Source of the DNA: Bacillus thermotolerans
Lineage (GTDB): Bacteria; Bacillota; Bacilli; Bacillales; Domibacillaceae
Length of the DNA: 62,667 bases
Reading direction: 5' to 3'
Assembly (NCBI RefSeq): GCF_000812025.2
Contig: NZ_JWJE02000019.1
Location: 1-62,667, forward strand
Shown one piece after another: positions 27,761-36,115 of the stretch; the stretch's first letter is position 1; each line of letters starts with the position of its first letter. Both the position numbers and the translations under genes were made by a program. Under the pieces are notes generated by a model, which saw only the letters and a program-made list of their open reading frames with translations, made no database searches and was not told the DNA's origin.

Positions 27761-27795
27761 AGTGTATGAGGAAAGAGCAGGCAATTTGCTTGTCC
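27761..27795 (-). promoter_or_regulatory. Sigma-E/sigma-K-type promoter and SpoIIID-like site of sigK
   Basis: Read on the minus strand: GCAAATT (27789-27783), 14-bp spacer, CATACACT (27768-27761), which matches the sigma-E -10 consensus CATACAnT. GGACAAGC (27795-27788) overlaps the -35 and fits the SpoIIID core RRACARNY. Sigma-E and SpoIIID control of sigK is established in B. subtilis. Confidence 0.75.
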
Positions 27796-27874
27796 GGCCT
27801 AAGATTTTTAAATAGAGGACAATATGAGCAGAAGCAAAGGGCGGGCAAGGTCAAGAAAAGCAGTGCTTACTCAC

Positions 27875-27903
27875 GAAAAAAACACCCATCGCCGGTATGG
27901 GTG
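27875..27903 (-). terminator. Terminator of pssA
   Basis: On the minus strand CACCCAT - 7-base loop - ATGGGTG followed by T8. Confidence 0.88.
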
Positions 27904-27941
27904 TGAAAAAGGAAAAAGGAAATACTGCAGAGAAGAGAAAG

Positions 27942-28481
27942 TTACATCTTTTTTAATTTAAATGGGCTGACCATTAGCAAGGACAGCGTCATCATCATGA
28001 CCATAAAGAAAGGGGCGGGCAAGTAAGAGGTGAGTAAATAGCTGAGCGTAATTAAGCAGCCTGCCACCGTAATGGGAAGCCCCTGGAAATAACCGTTGTT
28101 TTCAGATAAGTTAAAGCGGGCTAGCCGCAGAGCGCCGCAGCCAATATAAAATACGGTGAAAAATGCTCCCGGAGAGCCGAATTGCGATAAAACATCTTGG
28201 TGAAGGAGAATGGCCGGAGCAACACCAAAGGAGATAATATCACACATAGAGTCCAGCTGCTTGCCGAGCTCAGATTCGATATTTAATTTTCTTGCAACCA
28301 TTCCGTCCAGGCGGTCAGCCAGTGCAGCGATGAAAATGAGCAAAAGTGCAAGGTGGTACTGTTCTTCTAGAGTCATTAATATAGAAAAACCACCGAGAGC
28401 CAAGTTGCCCAGTGTTAGTAAGTTTGCTGTTTGTACTCTTAGTTTCTTTAAAGTTGAATCTATGACTTGTGATAAAAACAA
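27942..28481 (-). CDS. pssA: CDP-diacylglycerol--serine O-phosphatidyltransferase
   Basis: A 179-residue membrane enzyme making phosphatidylserine from CDP-diacylglycerol and serine. The CDP-alcohol phosphotransferase signature D-x2-DG-x2-AR-x8-G-x3-D-x3-D is complete, starting DRLDGMVAR. About five or six hydrophobic helices are visible. The start is uncertain: TTG 28481 is preferred because AAGGAGCG lies 10 bases upstream; a further in-frame TTG at 28508 lacks one. It is divergent from psd, whose product decarboxylates the PssA product. Confidence 0.9.
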   Translation of the reverse strand: MFLSQVIDSTLKKLRVQTANLLTLGNLALGGFSILMTLEEQYHLALLLIFIAALADRLDGMVARKLNIESELGKQLDSMCDIISFGVAPAILLHQDVLSQFGSPGAFFTVFYIGCGALRLARFNLSENNGYFQGLPITVAGCLITLSYLLTSYLPAPFFMVMMMTLSLLMVSPFKLKKM

Positions 28482-28602
28482 AAATTCACACGCTCCTTGA
28501 TTTAGCAAGCAATCTGCTAATCGTTTATTATATAATCATATTTTATTGATTGTTTATTATACCATAAACTTCATGCATTTTTTGTCATTTGGAGGTTACA
28601 TA

Positions 28603-29382
28603 GTGCGACAATATCTGTATCGGCTTTTCATTGAATTGACCAATAAGAAATGGTCCTCCCGATTGCTTTCTCAATATACTGCTTCGCCACTAAGCAAGCC
28701 GATGATCCGGCCGTTTATGAAGGCCTTTCAGATTAACGAGCAAGAGATGGCCCATCCCGTTGAGAAATATAAAACACTGCATGATTTCTTTATTCGGGTG
28801 CTTGCATCGGATGCGAGAATAGTAGAGGGAGGGCCCGGCCGGGTGATAAGTCCGGTAGATGCCCGGCTGGCTGAAGCGGGAGAAATTAAGGAAAACTGTC
28901 AGATGCTGATCAAAGGGAAAGTATACTCGCTTAGCGAGATGCTTGGGAGCAGAGAGAAGGCAGCAGGCTATGAAGGCGGAACTTTTCTCGTCTTTTATTT
29001 AAGCCCTGGCCATTATCACCGCATTCACAGCCCTGTAGACGGCATGGTGATGGAACGCTGGGTGCTCGGCAAGCATTCTTACCCGGTGAACGATTACGGC
29101 TTAAAATATGGAAAAGCGCCGCTTTCCAAGAATTATAGAGACATTACTGAGCTTCAGGCGGAGAATAAAAAGGTAGCGGTCGTGAAAGTAGGAGCTATGT
29201 TCGTTAACTCTGTCACTAGGACTCATACAAAAGCACGCTGGAAGCAAGGAGAAGAGGTGGCCTATTTTAACTTTGGCTCTACAGTGGTTTTATTGTTTGA
29301 GTGTGGCGCTTTCCGGATCGATGAGCAGCTGACTATTCCGGGAGAGGTGAAGGTTGGGCAGAAAATAGGGATGCTTACGTAA
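28603..29382 (+). CDS. psd: Phosphatidylserine decarboxylase proenzyme
   Basis: A 259-residue decarboxylase that makes phosphatidylethanolamine. It self-cleaves before a serine that becomes the pyruvoyl group; the site is FGST with S226. GHYHRIHSPVDG contains the conserved histidines. GTG 28603 is the start, 8 bases after TTTGGAGG, consistent with the 263-residue B. subtilis enzyme; the frame is open to 28546 but without a ribosome binding site. The AT-rich 121-bp gap to pssA must carry both promoters. Confidence 0.94.
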   Translation: MRQYLYRLFIELTNKKWSSRLLSQYTASPLSKPMIRPFMKAFQINEQEMAHPVEKYKTLHDFFIRVLASDARIVEGGPGRVISPVDARLAEAGEIKENCQMLIKGKVYSLSEMLGSREKAAGYEGGTFLVFYLSPGHYHRIHSPVDGMVMERWVLGKHSYPVNDYGLKYGKAPLSKNYRDITELQAENKKVAVVKVGAMFVNSVTRTHTKARWKQGEEVAYFNFGSTVVLLFECGAFRIDEQLTIPGEVKVGQKIGMLT

Positions 29383-29412
29383 GAGGCCGGCCTTTTATAG
29401 GCAGCGAAGAGA

Positions 29413-29452
29413 TAAAAAAAGCACCTGCTTCTTTTCAGCGATAGCGGTGCTT
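29413..29452 (-). terminator. Terminator of sda
   Basis: On the minus strand AAGCACC and GGTGCTT with a 20-base loop, then T7. Confidence 0.8.
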
Positions 29453-29513
29453 GGACGGTTCATGGCCTGCTTGTTTGGTTATCTGGAAAGACAAGGATGT
29501 TTTTAAAGAGCAA

Positions 29514-29648
29514 TCAAATATAAGCTTTTGGATAAAGGGAGCGTCTTTTCAATTCTTTTTCGATCAATGAAATAAATTCAGCATTCAGTCCCAGCTCGCG
29601 CGCTTTCATGTAGGCTTCTAGAAGCAAATCGTCTGACATTTGGTTCAT
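29514..29648 (-). CDS. sda: Sporulation histidine kinase inhibitor Sda
   Basis: A 44-residue protein: [19 protein letters not shown] then [19 protein letters not shown] and YPKAYI. It closely follows the Sda pattern of a helical hairpin (SDELL-E-Y-KA-E--L--FI-LIE-EIKRRSL). Sda binds the dimerisation domain of KinA and blocks Spo0A phosphorylation when replication is disturbed or ongoing. GGAGGTGCCGCTCTG gives the ribosome binding site for ATG 29648. The DnaA-box cluster just upstream is the feature that links sda to replication in B. subtilis. Confidence 0.92.
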   Translation of the reverse strand: MNQMSDDLLLEAYMKARELGLNAEFISLIEKELKRRSLYPKAYI

Positions 29649-29768
29649 CAGAGCGGCACCTCCAAATTAATAAGTTAGTCTATAACGATCAAATGCGCAT
29701 AAGATGATAAGTTAAGTATAAGTTATAAATTACTTTAGCAAATATATAGAAGAAGAACAAGCGTTCCT

Positions 29769-29867
29769 TTATCCACAGAAGGAAGTGGATAAAGTGTGAA
29801 TATTCTGTGGTTAAGTATGGGGAAGCGCTTGTATTCTAACGGGATTATGTGTATAAATTTATCCACA
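29769..29867. promoter_or_regulatory. Cluster of five DnaA boxes between sda and yqeG
   Basis: TTATCCACA occurs exactly at 29769-29777 and 29859-29867. On the minus strand, TTATACACA is at 29848-29856, and 8-of-9 matches are at 29784-29792 (TTATCCACT) and 29806-29814 (TTAACCACA). Five boxes in 99 bp is far above chance. DnaA binding at the sda and yqeG promoters is known in B. subtilis. The remaining bases of this 422-bp gap (29649-30070) hold the sda and yqeG promoters and no convincing gene. Confidence 0.9.
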
Positions 29868-30005
29868 ATAGAGGAAGTCGCGAAAGTTGTCGGAAAGTTT
29901 TTCTATTTTCTACTTATTTTTACGAAAGAATTAATTTGTCGACATTTCCTTCCTTCTATTACAAAAAAAGAAAATACAAAGAAGGAAAGTATGCTATGTT
30001 TTATT

Positions 30006-30034
30006 TTGTCACCATAGCTAAAATCCGCTATGAT
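30006..30034 (+). promoter_or_regulatory. Sigma-A promoter of the yqeG operon
   Basis: TTGTCA (30006-30011), 17-bp spacer, TATGAT (30029-30034). Confidence 0.8.
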
Positions 30035-30070
30035 AAAAGCAGCGATAGTATAAAGAACGAGGTGTAACGG

Positions 30071-30592
30071 TTGTTAAAAAAGTTTTTGCCAAGCAGGCAT
30101 GTAAAAAGCATCTTTCAGATTAAGCCGGAAGAATTAAAAGCACAAGGAATTAAGGCGGTCATTACGGATCTTGACAATACGCTTGTAGCTTGGGACCGGC
30201 CCGATGCAACTCCTGAGCTTAAGAGTTGGTTCGGTGAATTAAAGAAAGCAGGCATTAAAGTCATCATTATTTCAAATAACAATGAAAAGCGTGTCAGAGA
30301 TTTTGCTGTCCCTCTTGATATTCCTTATATCTTCCAAGCAAGAAAGCCGATGGGACGAGCGTTTCGGGAAGCGGTCAATGTGTTAAATGTGAAAAAAGAG
30401 GAAACAGTGGTCGTCGGCGACCAGCTTCTGACAGACATATTCGGCGGCAACCGCGGCGGCTTTTATACGATTCTGGTGGTGCCAGTTGCCCAGACAGATG
30501 GGGTTTGGACGCGGTTTAACCGTTTGATTGAGCGTCGAATCATGAATTTCTTCAAACGAAAAGGTTTGATACGCTGGGAGGAAAATAAGTGA
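30071..30592 (+). CDS. yqeG: HAD-IIIA family phosphatase YqeG
   Basis: A 173-residue HAD phosphatase. Motif I is DLDNTLVAW, motif II ISNN, motif III the K in ARKPMGR, and motif IV GDQLLTD. The YqeG class is related to mitochondrial phosphatidylglycerophosphatase Gep4, so a lipid phosphatase role is possible but unproven. The start is TTG 30071 with AACGAGGTGTAACG upstream. It leads the long ribosome-assembly operon and overlaps yqeH by 4 bases. Confidence 0.9.
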   Translation: MLKKFLPSRHVKSIFQIKPEELKAQGIKAVITDLDNTLVAWDRPDATPELKSWFGELKKAGIKVIIISNNNEKRVRDFAVPLDIPYIFQARKPMGRAFREAVNVLNVKKEETVVVGDQLLTDIFGGNRGGFYTILVVPVAQTDGVWTRFNRLIERRIMNFFKRKGLIRWEENK

Positions 30593-31695
30593 AGAACGAA
30601 GCAATCATTTGTACAGGATGCGGTGTTGATATACAAACAGAGGATCCAAAGGGATTAGGTTATGCACCGGCATCATCTCTTAAAAAGGAACTAGTCGTTT
30701 GTCAACGCTGTTTTCGGCTGAAAAATTATAACGAAGTGCAGGATGTGTCTTTAACAGATGATGATTTCTTAAGAATATTGAATACACTCGGTGAAACAGA
30801 CAGCCTGATTGTTAAAATCGTAGACATTTTTGACTTCAACGGCAGCTGGCTGCCGGGGCTTCACCGGTTTGTCGGCCAAAATCCGGTGCTGCTCATTGGC
30901 AATAAAGTCGACTTGCTGCCTAAATCAGTGAAGAAAAACAAGTTGATTAACTGGATGAAGCATGAAGCGAAAGAGCTGGGGCTTAGACCAATTGATGTTC
31001 TGCTCGTGAGCGCAGCGAAAGGTGCTTCTATGGATGAAGCGATGTCGGCCATTGACCATTACCGTGACGGGAAGGACGTATACGTAGTAGGCTGTACGAA
31101 TGTCGGCAAATCAACATTTATTAATCGCATCATTAAGCAGGCTACCGGGGAAAAGGATATGATTACGACTTCGCACTTTCCAGGTACAACGCTTGATATG
31201 ATTAATATTCCTTTAGATGATGGGCAGTCTCTTGTCGATACGCCGGGAATTATTAATCATCATCAAATGGCTCATTTTGTGGATAAGAAAGATTTAAAGT
31301 ATATTACACCTAAAAAGGAGATCAAGCCTAAGATTTTCCAATTAAATGAAGAACAGACCCTTTTCTTCGGTGGGCTGGCTCGCCTGGATTACATTTCGGG
31401 AGGTCGCCGCTCATTGACCTGCTATGTATCGAATGAGCTTCTTATTCACCGCACGAAGCTGGAAAAGGCTGACGAACTGTACAAAGATCACGCAGGAGAA
31501 ATGCTTACGCCGCCAAGAAGAGAATATATAGAAGAATTTCCAGAGCTGGTCCGGCAGGAGTTTATGATTAAAGAAGGAAAGACAGATGTAGTCTTTTCGG
31601 GGCTTGGCTGGGTAACGGTGAACGAGCCGGGAGCGAAAGTAGCGGCTTATGTGCCAAAGGGGGTCAGCGTCTTCTTGCGGCCATCCTTAATTTAG
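30589..31695 (+). CDS. yqeH: Ribosome biogenesis GTPase YqeH
   Basis: A 368-residue circularly permuted GTPase needed for 30S assembly. A treble-clef zinc finger (CTGC and CQRC) is at residues 8-45. GTPase motifs come in the permuted order G4 NKVD, G5 SAAKG, G1 GCTNVGKS, G2, G3 DTPG. A C-terminal RNA-binding domain follows. GTG 30589 overlaps the yqeG stop, with GGGAGGAAAATAA upstream. Confidence 0.95.
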   Translation: MKNEAIICTGCGVDIQTEDPKGLGYAPASSLKKELVVCQRCFRLKNYNEVQDVSLTDDDFLRILNTLGETDSLIVKIVDIFDFNGSWLPGLHRFVGQNPVLLIGNKVDLLPKSVKKNKLINWMKHEAKELGLRPIDVLLVSAAKGASMDEAMSAIDHYRDGKDVYVVGCTNVGKSTFINRIIKQATGEKDMITTSHFPGTTLDMINIPLDDGQSLVDTPGIINHHQMAHFVDKKDLKYITPKKEIKPKIFQLNEEQTLFFGGLARLDYISGGRRSLTCYVSNELLIHRTKLEKADELYKDHAGEMLTPPRREYIEEFPELVRQEFMIKEGKTDVVFSGLGWVTVNEPGAKVAAYVPKGVSVFLRPSLI

Positions 31696-31738
31696 GCTTG
31701 ATTACGCGATAGAAGCTATGGAAAAGAGGGGGAAGAGC

Positions 31739-32587
31739 ATGAAAAAGTTGTTTGGTGTGATTGGGGATCCTATTGCCCAGTCTATGTCTCCAGTTATGCA
31801 CAATGATGCGTTTGAACGGGTGGGGATTGATGCTTATTACCACCCGTTCCATGTACAGCCTGCTCATCTAAGTGCCGCAGTGCAAGGGATGAAGGCGATT
31901 GGTGTGAACGGATTTAATGTCACAATTCCTCATAAGGCAGCGATTATTCCGCTCCTTGATCGTGTAGATCCGCTGGCTAAATCCATCGGAGCAGTTAATA
32001 CGGTCGTATGGGAAAATGATGGGTGGACAGGGTACAATACAGACGGCAGCGGCTTTGTCAGGGGGCTTCAAGAGGAATACGGGACTTCTCTTGAAGGGAA
32101 AAATATGTTAGTGATTGGAGCGGGCGGAGCAGCGCGGGCTATTTATTACACACTTGCCTTTGAGGGAGCAGGCCGAATCGATATTGCTAACCGAACGGTA
32201 GAGAAAGGGCTCGAGCTCTTAAACGGCTGTCCTGTGCCGGTAGAGGGAGCCGCGTTCTCGGTTGCTGAAGCCGCTGAACAGCTGGAAGTGTATGACATCA
32301 TTGTCCAAACGACATCGATCGGAATGGTACCTTTAACGGATGAATCCCCACTGCCGGTCGACCGCTTAAAACAGGGTACCTTCCTATCGGATATTATTTA
32401 CAACCCGCTCGAAACGAAAATAATGAGGGAAGCGAAGCTGCGGGGTGCACGGGTACAAAGCGGCCTTAAAATGTTTGTTTATCAGGGCGCGTTAGCCTTT
32501 GAAAAATGGACGGGACTTACTCCTGATACGAAACGGATGGAGGAAGTCGTACTCAATCAATTGGAGGAAAAAAATGTTAACAACTAA
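31739..32587 (+). CDS. aroE: Shikimate dehydrogenase (NADP+)
   Basis: A 282-residue enzyme of the aromatic amino acid pathway. Shikimate-binding SMSPVMHN and the catalytic Lys in NVTIPHKAAI are present; GAGGAARAI binds NADP. Length is normal. ATG 31739 is chosen with AGAGGGGGAAGAG upstream; ATG 31718 is in frame but unsupported. Its 3' end overlaps yqeI. Confidence 0.95.
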   Translation: MKKLFGVIGDPIAQSMSPVMHNDAFERVGIDAYYHPFHVQPAHLSAAVQGMKAIGVNGFNVTIPHKAAIIPLLDRVDPLAKSIGAVNTVVWENDGWTGYNTDGSGFVRGLQEEYGTSLEGKNMLVIGAGGAARAIYYTLAFEGAGRIDIANRTVEKGLELLNGCPVPVEGAAFSVAEAAEQLEVYDIIVQTTSIGMVPLTDESPLPVDRLKQGTFLSDIIYNPLETKIMREAKLRGARVQSGLKMFVYQGALAFEKWTGLTPDTKRMEEVVLNQLEEKNVNN

Positions 32588-32867
32588 GCAAAAAGCCTAC
32601 CTGCGCTCACAAGCGCATCACTTGGATCCAATTTTTCAAGTGGGTAAAGGTGGGGTAAATACAAATATGGTAAAACAAATTGCAGATGCATTGGAGGCCC
32701 GTGAGCTGATTAAGGTGAACGTCCTGCAAAATTGTGGGGAAGATAAGCATGAAGTGGCCAAAAGTTTGGCGAAGGGAGCGCGCGCGGAGCTTGTACAGGT
32801 AATTGGAAATGTCATTGTGCTGTATAAGCAATCGAAAGAAAATAAAAAAATTGAGCTGCCGCGATGA
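32574..32867 (+). CDS. yqeI: CRM-domain ribosome assembly RNA-binding protein YhbY (YqeI)
   Basis: A 97-residue CRM-domain protein that associates with pre-50S particles in homologues. The motif VGKGGVNTNM is the RNA-binding GxxG-type loop, and ALEARELIKV is conserved. ATG 32574 is used because TTGGAGGAAAAA precedes it; it overlaps aroE by 14 bases. Confidence 0.93.
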   Translation: MLTTKQKAYLRSQAHHLDPIFQVGKGGVNTNMVKQIADALEARELIKVNVLQNCGEDKHEVAKSLAKGARAELVQVIGNVIVLYKQSKENKKIELPR

Positions 32868-33439
32868 GCAAAAGAACAGGCATATTAGGCGGAACCTTTA
32901 ATCCGCCGCACCTTGGCCACTTAATTATAGCGAACGAGGTATTGGAAGCGCTCCAGCTGGATGAAATCCGCTTCATGCCAAACCATACCCCCCCGCATAA
33001 GAAAATGACTCAATCTGTAACAGATGACGACCGGGTAAGTATGCTGCTTGCCGCTATTGAGGACCATCCTAAATTTTCAATTGAACGCATAGAACTAGAG
33101 AGAAAAGGCACCTCGTATACGTATGATACAATGAAGCTTCTGAGGGAGCGGGAGCCGGGTACGTCCTTTTTTTTCATTATTGGCGGTGACATGATTGAAT
33201 ATTTGCCGAAGTGGTACAAGATTGATGAGTTGTGCGAGCTCGTACAATTCGTTGGTGTAAGCCGGCCGGGTTATTCCGCAAATACAACATACCCGGTAGA
33301 GCTGATTGATACACCTGAAATTCATCTGTCATCCACCATGCTGAGAGAAAGGGCAGCGAATGGGGGATCGCTCCGCTATTTGCTGCCGGACCGTGTGATT
33401 GAGTATATAAAGGGGAATCGTTTATATGATGGATCGTGA
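32864..33439 (+). CDS. nadD: Nicotinate-nucleotide adenylyltransferase
   Basis: A 191-residue nucleotidyltransferase of NAD synthesis (NaMN + ATP to NaAD). GGTFNPPHLGHL holds the (H/T)xGH motif and SSTMLRERA the ISSTxxR-type motif. The start overlaps yqeI by 4 bases and the 3' end overlaps yqeK by 14. Confidence 0.95.
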   Translation: MSKRTGILGGTFNPPHLGHLIIANEVLEALQLDEIRFMPNHTPPHKKMTQSVTDDDRVSMLLAAIEDHPKFSIERIELERKGTSYTYDTMKLLREREPGTSFFFIIGGDMIEYLPKWYKIDELCELVQFVGVSRPGYSANTTYPVELIDTPEIHLSSTMLRERAANGGSLRYLLPDRVIEYIKGNRLYDGS

Positions 33440-34007
33440 ACAAGCGTTATTGCTTGTGAAAGAACAGATAACTGAGCATCGTTATACCCATACACTTGGT
33501 GTAACGGATACAGCGATTACGCTCGCTAAGCGCTACGGAGCGGACGTAAAGAAAGCGGAAATGGCCGCTATCTTCCATGACTATGCTAAATTCCGTTCAA
33601 AGGAAGAAATGGCCGCCATTATCCGCCAGCAAAAAATGGATCCGCAGCTGCTTTCATTCAACAGTGAACTGTGGCATGCACCCGTAGGAGCCTATTTAGT
33701 CCACAAAGAGGCGGGTATAGAAGACGAAGAAATTCTTGATGCTATCCGTTATCATACTTCTGGAAGAGTCGGCATGACCCTTCTTGAAAAGGTTATTTAC
33801 GTAGCAGATTATATTGAACCAGGCCGTCATTTTCCTGGCGTAGAGGAAGTGCGCGAGCTGGCAGAAGAGGACTTGGACAAAGCGCTGATTCAATCATTAA
33901 AAAACACTATTCAATTTTTAATGAAGCGAGATCAGCCCGTTTTTCCTGACACATTTCATACGTATAACAACTTAGTGAGCAGCCAAAAAGAAAAGGAGAT
34001 GAGCTAG
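33426..34007 (+). CDS. yqeK: HD-domain bis(5'-nucleosyl)-tetraphosphatase YqeK
   Basis: A 193-residue HD-domain phosphohydrolase. Metal ligands are visible: HTLGV (H), IFHDYAK (HD), HAPVGAYLV (H), RYHTSGR and VADYIEPGR (D). Members hydrolyse Ap4A symmetrically. Two ATG codons follow each other at 33426 and 33429 after AAAGGGGA; the first has the better spacing. Confidence 0.93.
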   Translation: MMDREQALLLVKEQITEHRYTHTLGVTDTAITLAKRYGADVKKAEMAAIFHDYAKFRSKEEMAAIIRQQKMDPQLLSFNSELWHAPVGAYLVHKEAGIEDEEILDAIRYHTSGRVGMTLLEKVIYVADYIEPGRHFPGVEEVRELAEEDLDKALIQSLKNTIQFLMKRDQPVFPDTFHTYNNLVSSQKEKEMS

Positions 34008-34363
34008 TGGAAAAACCGAAAATTTTACAAGCAGCTGTCGAAGCAGCGGATGATAAAAAGGCAGAGAATATTGTGGTATTGGACATGCACGGTATTTCAC
34101 TGATCGCCGATTATTTCATGATTTGCCACGGCAATTCGGATAAGCAGGTTCAGGCAATTGCCCGTGAAGTAAAAGAGGAAGCTGAGAAGCAGGGAGCTTA
34201 CGTGAAGAGAATGGAAGGCTTCGATGAAGCGCGCTGGGTACTTATTGACCTCGGTGATGTAGTGGTTCATGTCTTCCATCGTGACGAACGCGTATATTAT
34301 AATCTTGAGCGGCTATGGGGAGATGCACCAGAAGTAGACGTGCAAAGTGAATTGCTTTCATGA
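34007..34363 (+). CDS. rsfS: Ribosome silencing factor RsfS (YqeL)
   Basis: A 118-residue factor that binds uL14 and blocks subunit joining, slowing translation in poor conditions. ENIVVLDMHG, DYFMICHGNSDKQVQAI and RMEGFDEARWVLIDLGDVVVH-type segments are the family core. GTG 34007 overlaps the yqeK stop, with AAGGAGATGAGCTA upstream. Confidence 0.95.
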   Translation: MEKPKILQAAVEAADDKKAENIVVLDMHGISLIADYFMICHGNSDKQVQAIAREVKEEAEKQGAYVKRMEGFDEARWVLIDLGDVVVHVFHRDERVYYNLERLWGDAPEVDVQSELLS

Positions 34364-35127
34364 CCTATGAACGCTTTGCTTATGTGTACGACGCTTTAAT
34401 GAAAGAAGCGCCTTATGGGAAGTGGCTGCGCTTCTTCGAGCAGCATGCTGCCTCCCTGCCGGGCAAGGATGTGCTGGATCTTGCTTGTGGAACAGGCGAA
34501 CTGTCATGGCGTTTTGCTGCTGCCGGCTGGAACACAACGGGCGTAGATTTATCAGAAGATATGCTGATGATCGCTCAGCAGAAAGCTGTCGAAAAAGGCT
34601 TGTCTATTCCAGTCTTCCAGCAGGATATGCGCTCCTTAGAGGGACTTGGTCAATTTGATGCGGTTACGATATTCTGTGACTCCTTGAACTATATAACAGA
34701 AGCGGAGGATGTACGGCGCACTTTTCAGCATATACAGCCGCATGTCAAGCCGGGAGGACTGCTCTTGTTTGATGTTCACTCTCTCTTTAAGGTTCATCAC
34801 ATCTTTAAAGGTCATACCTTTACAGAAACAGGAGAAGATATTTCCTATATATGGGACTGTTTTGAGGGAGAACAAGCAGACAGTGTAGAGCATGAATTGA
34901 CGTTCTTCGTTCTGGATGAGAGTACAGAACAATACGAACGCTTTGATGAATATCATGTACAGAGAACCTTCAGTCCGGTACAGTATGCAGCATGGCTTCA
35001 GGAGGCTGGTTTTACTGATATTCAAATAAGTGCTGACTTTACCAGTGAACCGCCTACAGAACAAAGCGAAAGAATCTTTTTTGTATGCAGAAAACCAGTA
35101 GAGTCGAATGAAAATGAAAAAGGATAA
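34360..35127 (+). CDS. yqeM: SAM-dependent class I methyltransferase YqeM
   Basis: A 255-residue methyltransferase-fold protein; motif I is VLDLACGTGELS, followed by GVDLSEDMLMIAQQKA and MRSLEGLGQFDAVTIF. The substrate is unknown. It overlaps rsfS by 4 bases and is the last gene of the yqeG operon. Confidence 0.88.
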   Translation: MTYERFAYVYDALMKEAPYGKWLRFFEQHAASLPGKDVLDLACGTGELSWRFAAAGWNTTGVDLSEDMLMIAQQKAVEKGLSIPVFQQDMRSLEGLGQFDAVTIFCDSLNYITEAEDVRRTFQHIQPHVKPGGLLLFDVHSLFKVHHIFKGHTFTETGEDISYIWDCFEGEQADSVEHELTFFVLDESTEQYERFDEYHVQRTFSPVQYAAWLQEAGFTDIQISADFTSEPPTEQSERIFFVCRKPVESNENEKG

Positions 35128-35166
35128 AAAAGTCGAAGGCAGGGAGGAGCTCTGCTTTCGACTTTT
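35128..35166 (+). terminator. Terminator of the yqeG operon
   Basis: AAAAAGTCGAA(G)GCAG and CTGCTTTCGACTTTTT form the hairpin; it also faces the minus-strand comER. Confidence 0.85.
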
Positions 35167-35215
35167 TGTTTATAAAATAATTAAAGGATTTTTTCTGTAA
35201 ATCTCGAATTGCTTA

Positions 35216-36040
35216 TTACGGGAGGCCGAATTGCTCTGCTGTTTCCTGCTTATCGTCGGCAAATTTCTGATGAGTCGCTTGAAACAGCTTGGTGAACATA
35301 TCGCCGACCTCGGCTTCTAGCACTTCGATCCCCTTTCCAGTAACTCCGCCTTTTACACATACCTTTTCTTCGAGCTGGGCCAGCGTATATTCCTTCTGCT
35401 TAAACAGCTCCCCTAAGCCCGCCAGCATGGATTCTGCCAGCTTCTCTGCTACCTGCCCATCCATGCCTGTCGTTTCTGCTCCTTCAATAAACTTTCTTGT
35501 TAGAAAGCTTATAAATGCCGGGCCGCAGCTGACAAGGTCAGAAGCCGCACGTGTAATTGCCTCATCAATTTCGACTGCCTCCTCGCACAATACATTCATC
35601 CGTTCTTGCATCTCTTGTTTCCACTGTTCTTTGCAGTTTTTCCCAAATGTATAGAGCACGGTTCCTGAGAGAACTTTATTGGTAATGCTCGGAATCATGC
35701 GCATGCATGAGCAGGAGACCACCGACTCCAGCTGGTTCGTACTGACGGGGCTGGTAATAGAAACCATGCACTGATCGGGCCGTACTAAAGGCTCCACCCG
35801 TTTTAATAATGGATAAATATCATGTGGCTTTACACAGATAAAGATAAGGTCGCACGCTTTTATAATTTCCTCCGCCTCGCGGCAAACCGTTATGTCGGGA
35901 TGTCGTTTCTGAATAGCCAGCGCTTTGGTGGCTGTCCGGTTTGTGATCTGCATATCTGATGCAGAAGCAGCTCTTGAAGAGATGAACGCTTCAATCAGTA
36001 TTTCTCCCATATTCCCTGTGCCAATCACTCCTATTTTCAT
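35216..36040 (-). CDS. comER: Late competence protein ComER
   Basis: A 274-residue member of the pyrroline-5-carboxylate reductase family. The Rossmann motif GVIGTGNMGE is at residues 4-13; CVKPHDIYPLL and SCGPAFISFL are family landmarks. Its competence or biofilm role is not settled. Two ATG codons lie 6 bases apart; ATG 36040 is chosen because AAAGGAGG is 7 bases before it. It is divergent from comEA as in B. subtilis. Confidence 0.92.
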   Translation of the reverse strand: MKIGVIGTGNMGEILIEAFISSRAASASDMQITNRTATKALAIQKRHPDITVCREAEEIIKACDLIFICVKPHDIYPLLKRVEPLVRPDQCMVSITSPVSTNQLESVVSCSCMRMIPSITNKVLSGTVLYTFGKNCKEQWKQEMQERMNVLCEEAVEIDEAITRAASDLVSCGPAFISFLTRKFIEGAETTGMDGQVAEKLAESMLAGLGELFKQKEYTLAQLEEKVCVKGGVTGKGIEVLEAEVGDMFTKLFQATHQKFADDKQETAEQFGLP

Positions 36041-36115
36041 TTTCATTCCTCCTTTACAACGCTGCTCTTACAATGTATGAACGAAAAAATTATTTATGAA
36101 AAGAGGTGTTAGTCG

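Noticed and set aside
29796-30067. Two overlapping plus-strand open frames of about 72 codons in the sda-yqeG gap
   Set aside because: They have no ribosome binding site, an odd low-complexity composition and lie over the DnaA boxes and the yqeG promoter.
36041-36115. ComK boxes upstream of comEA
   Set aside because: One AT-rich AAAAAATTATTTA is visible, but not the paired AAAA-N5-TTTT boxes at the required spacing.
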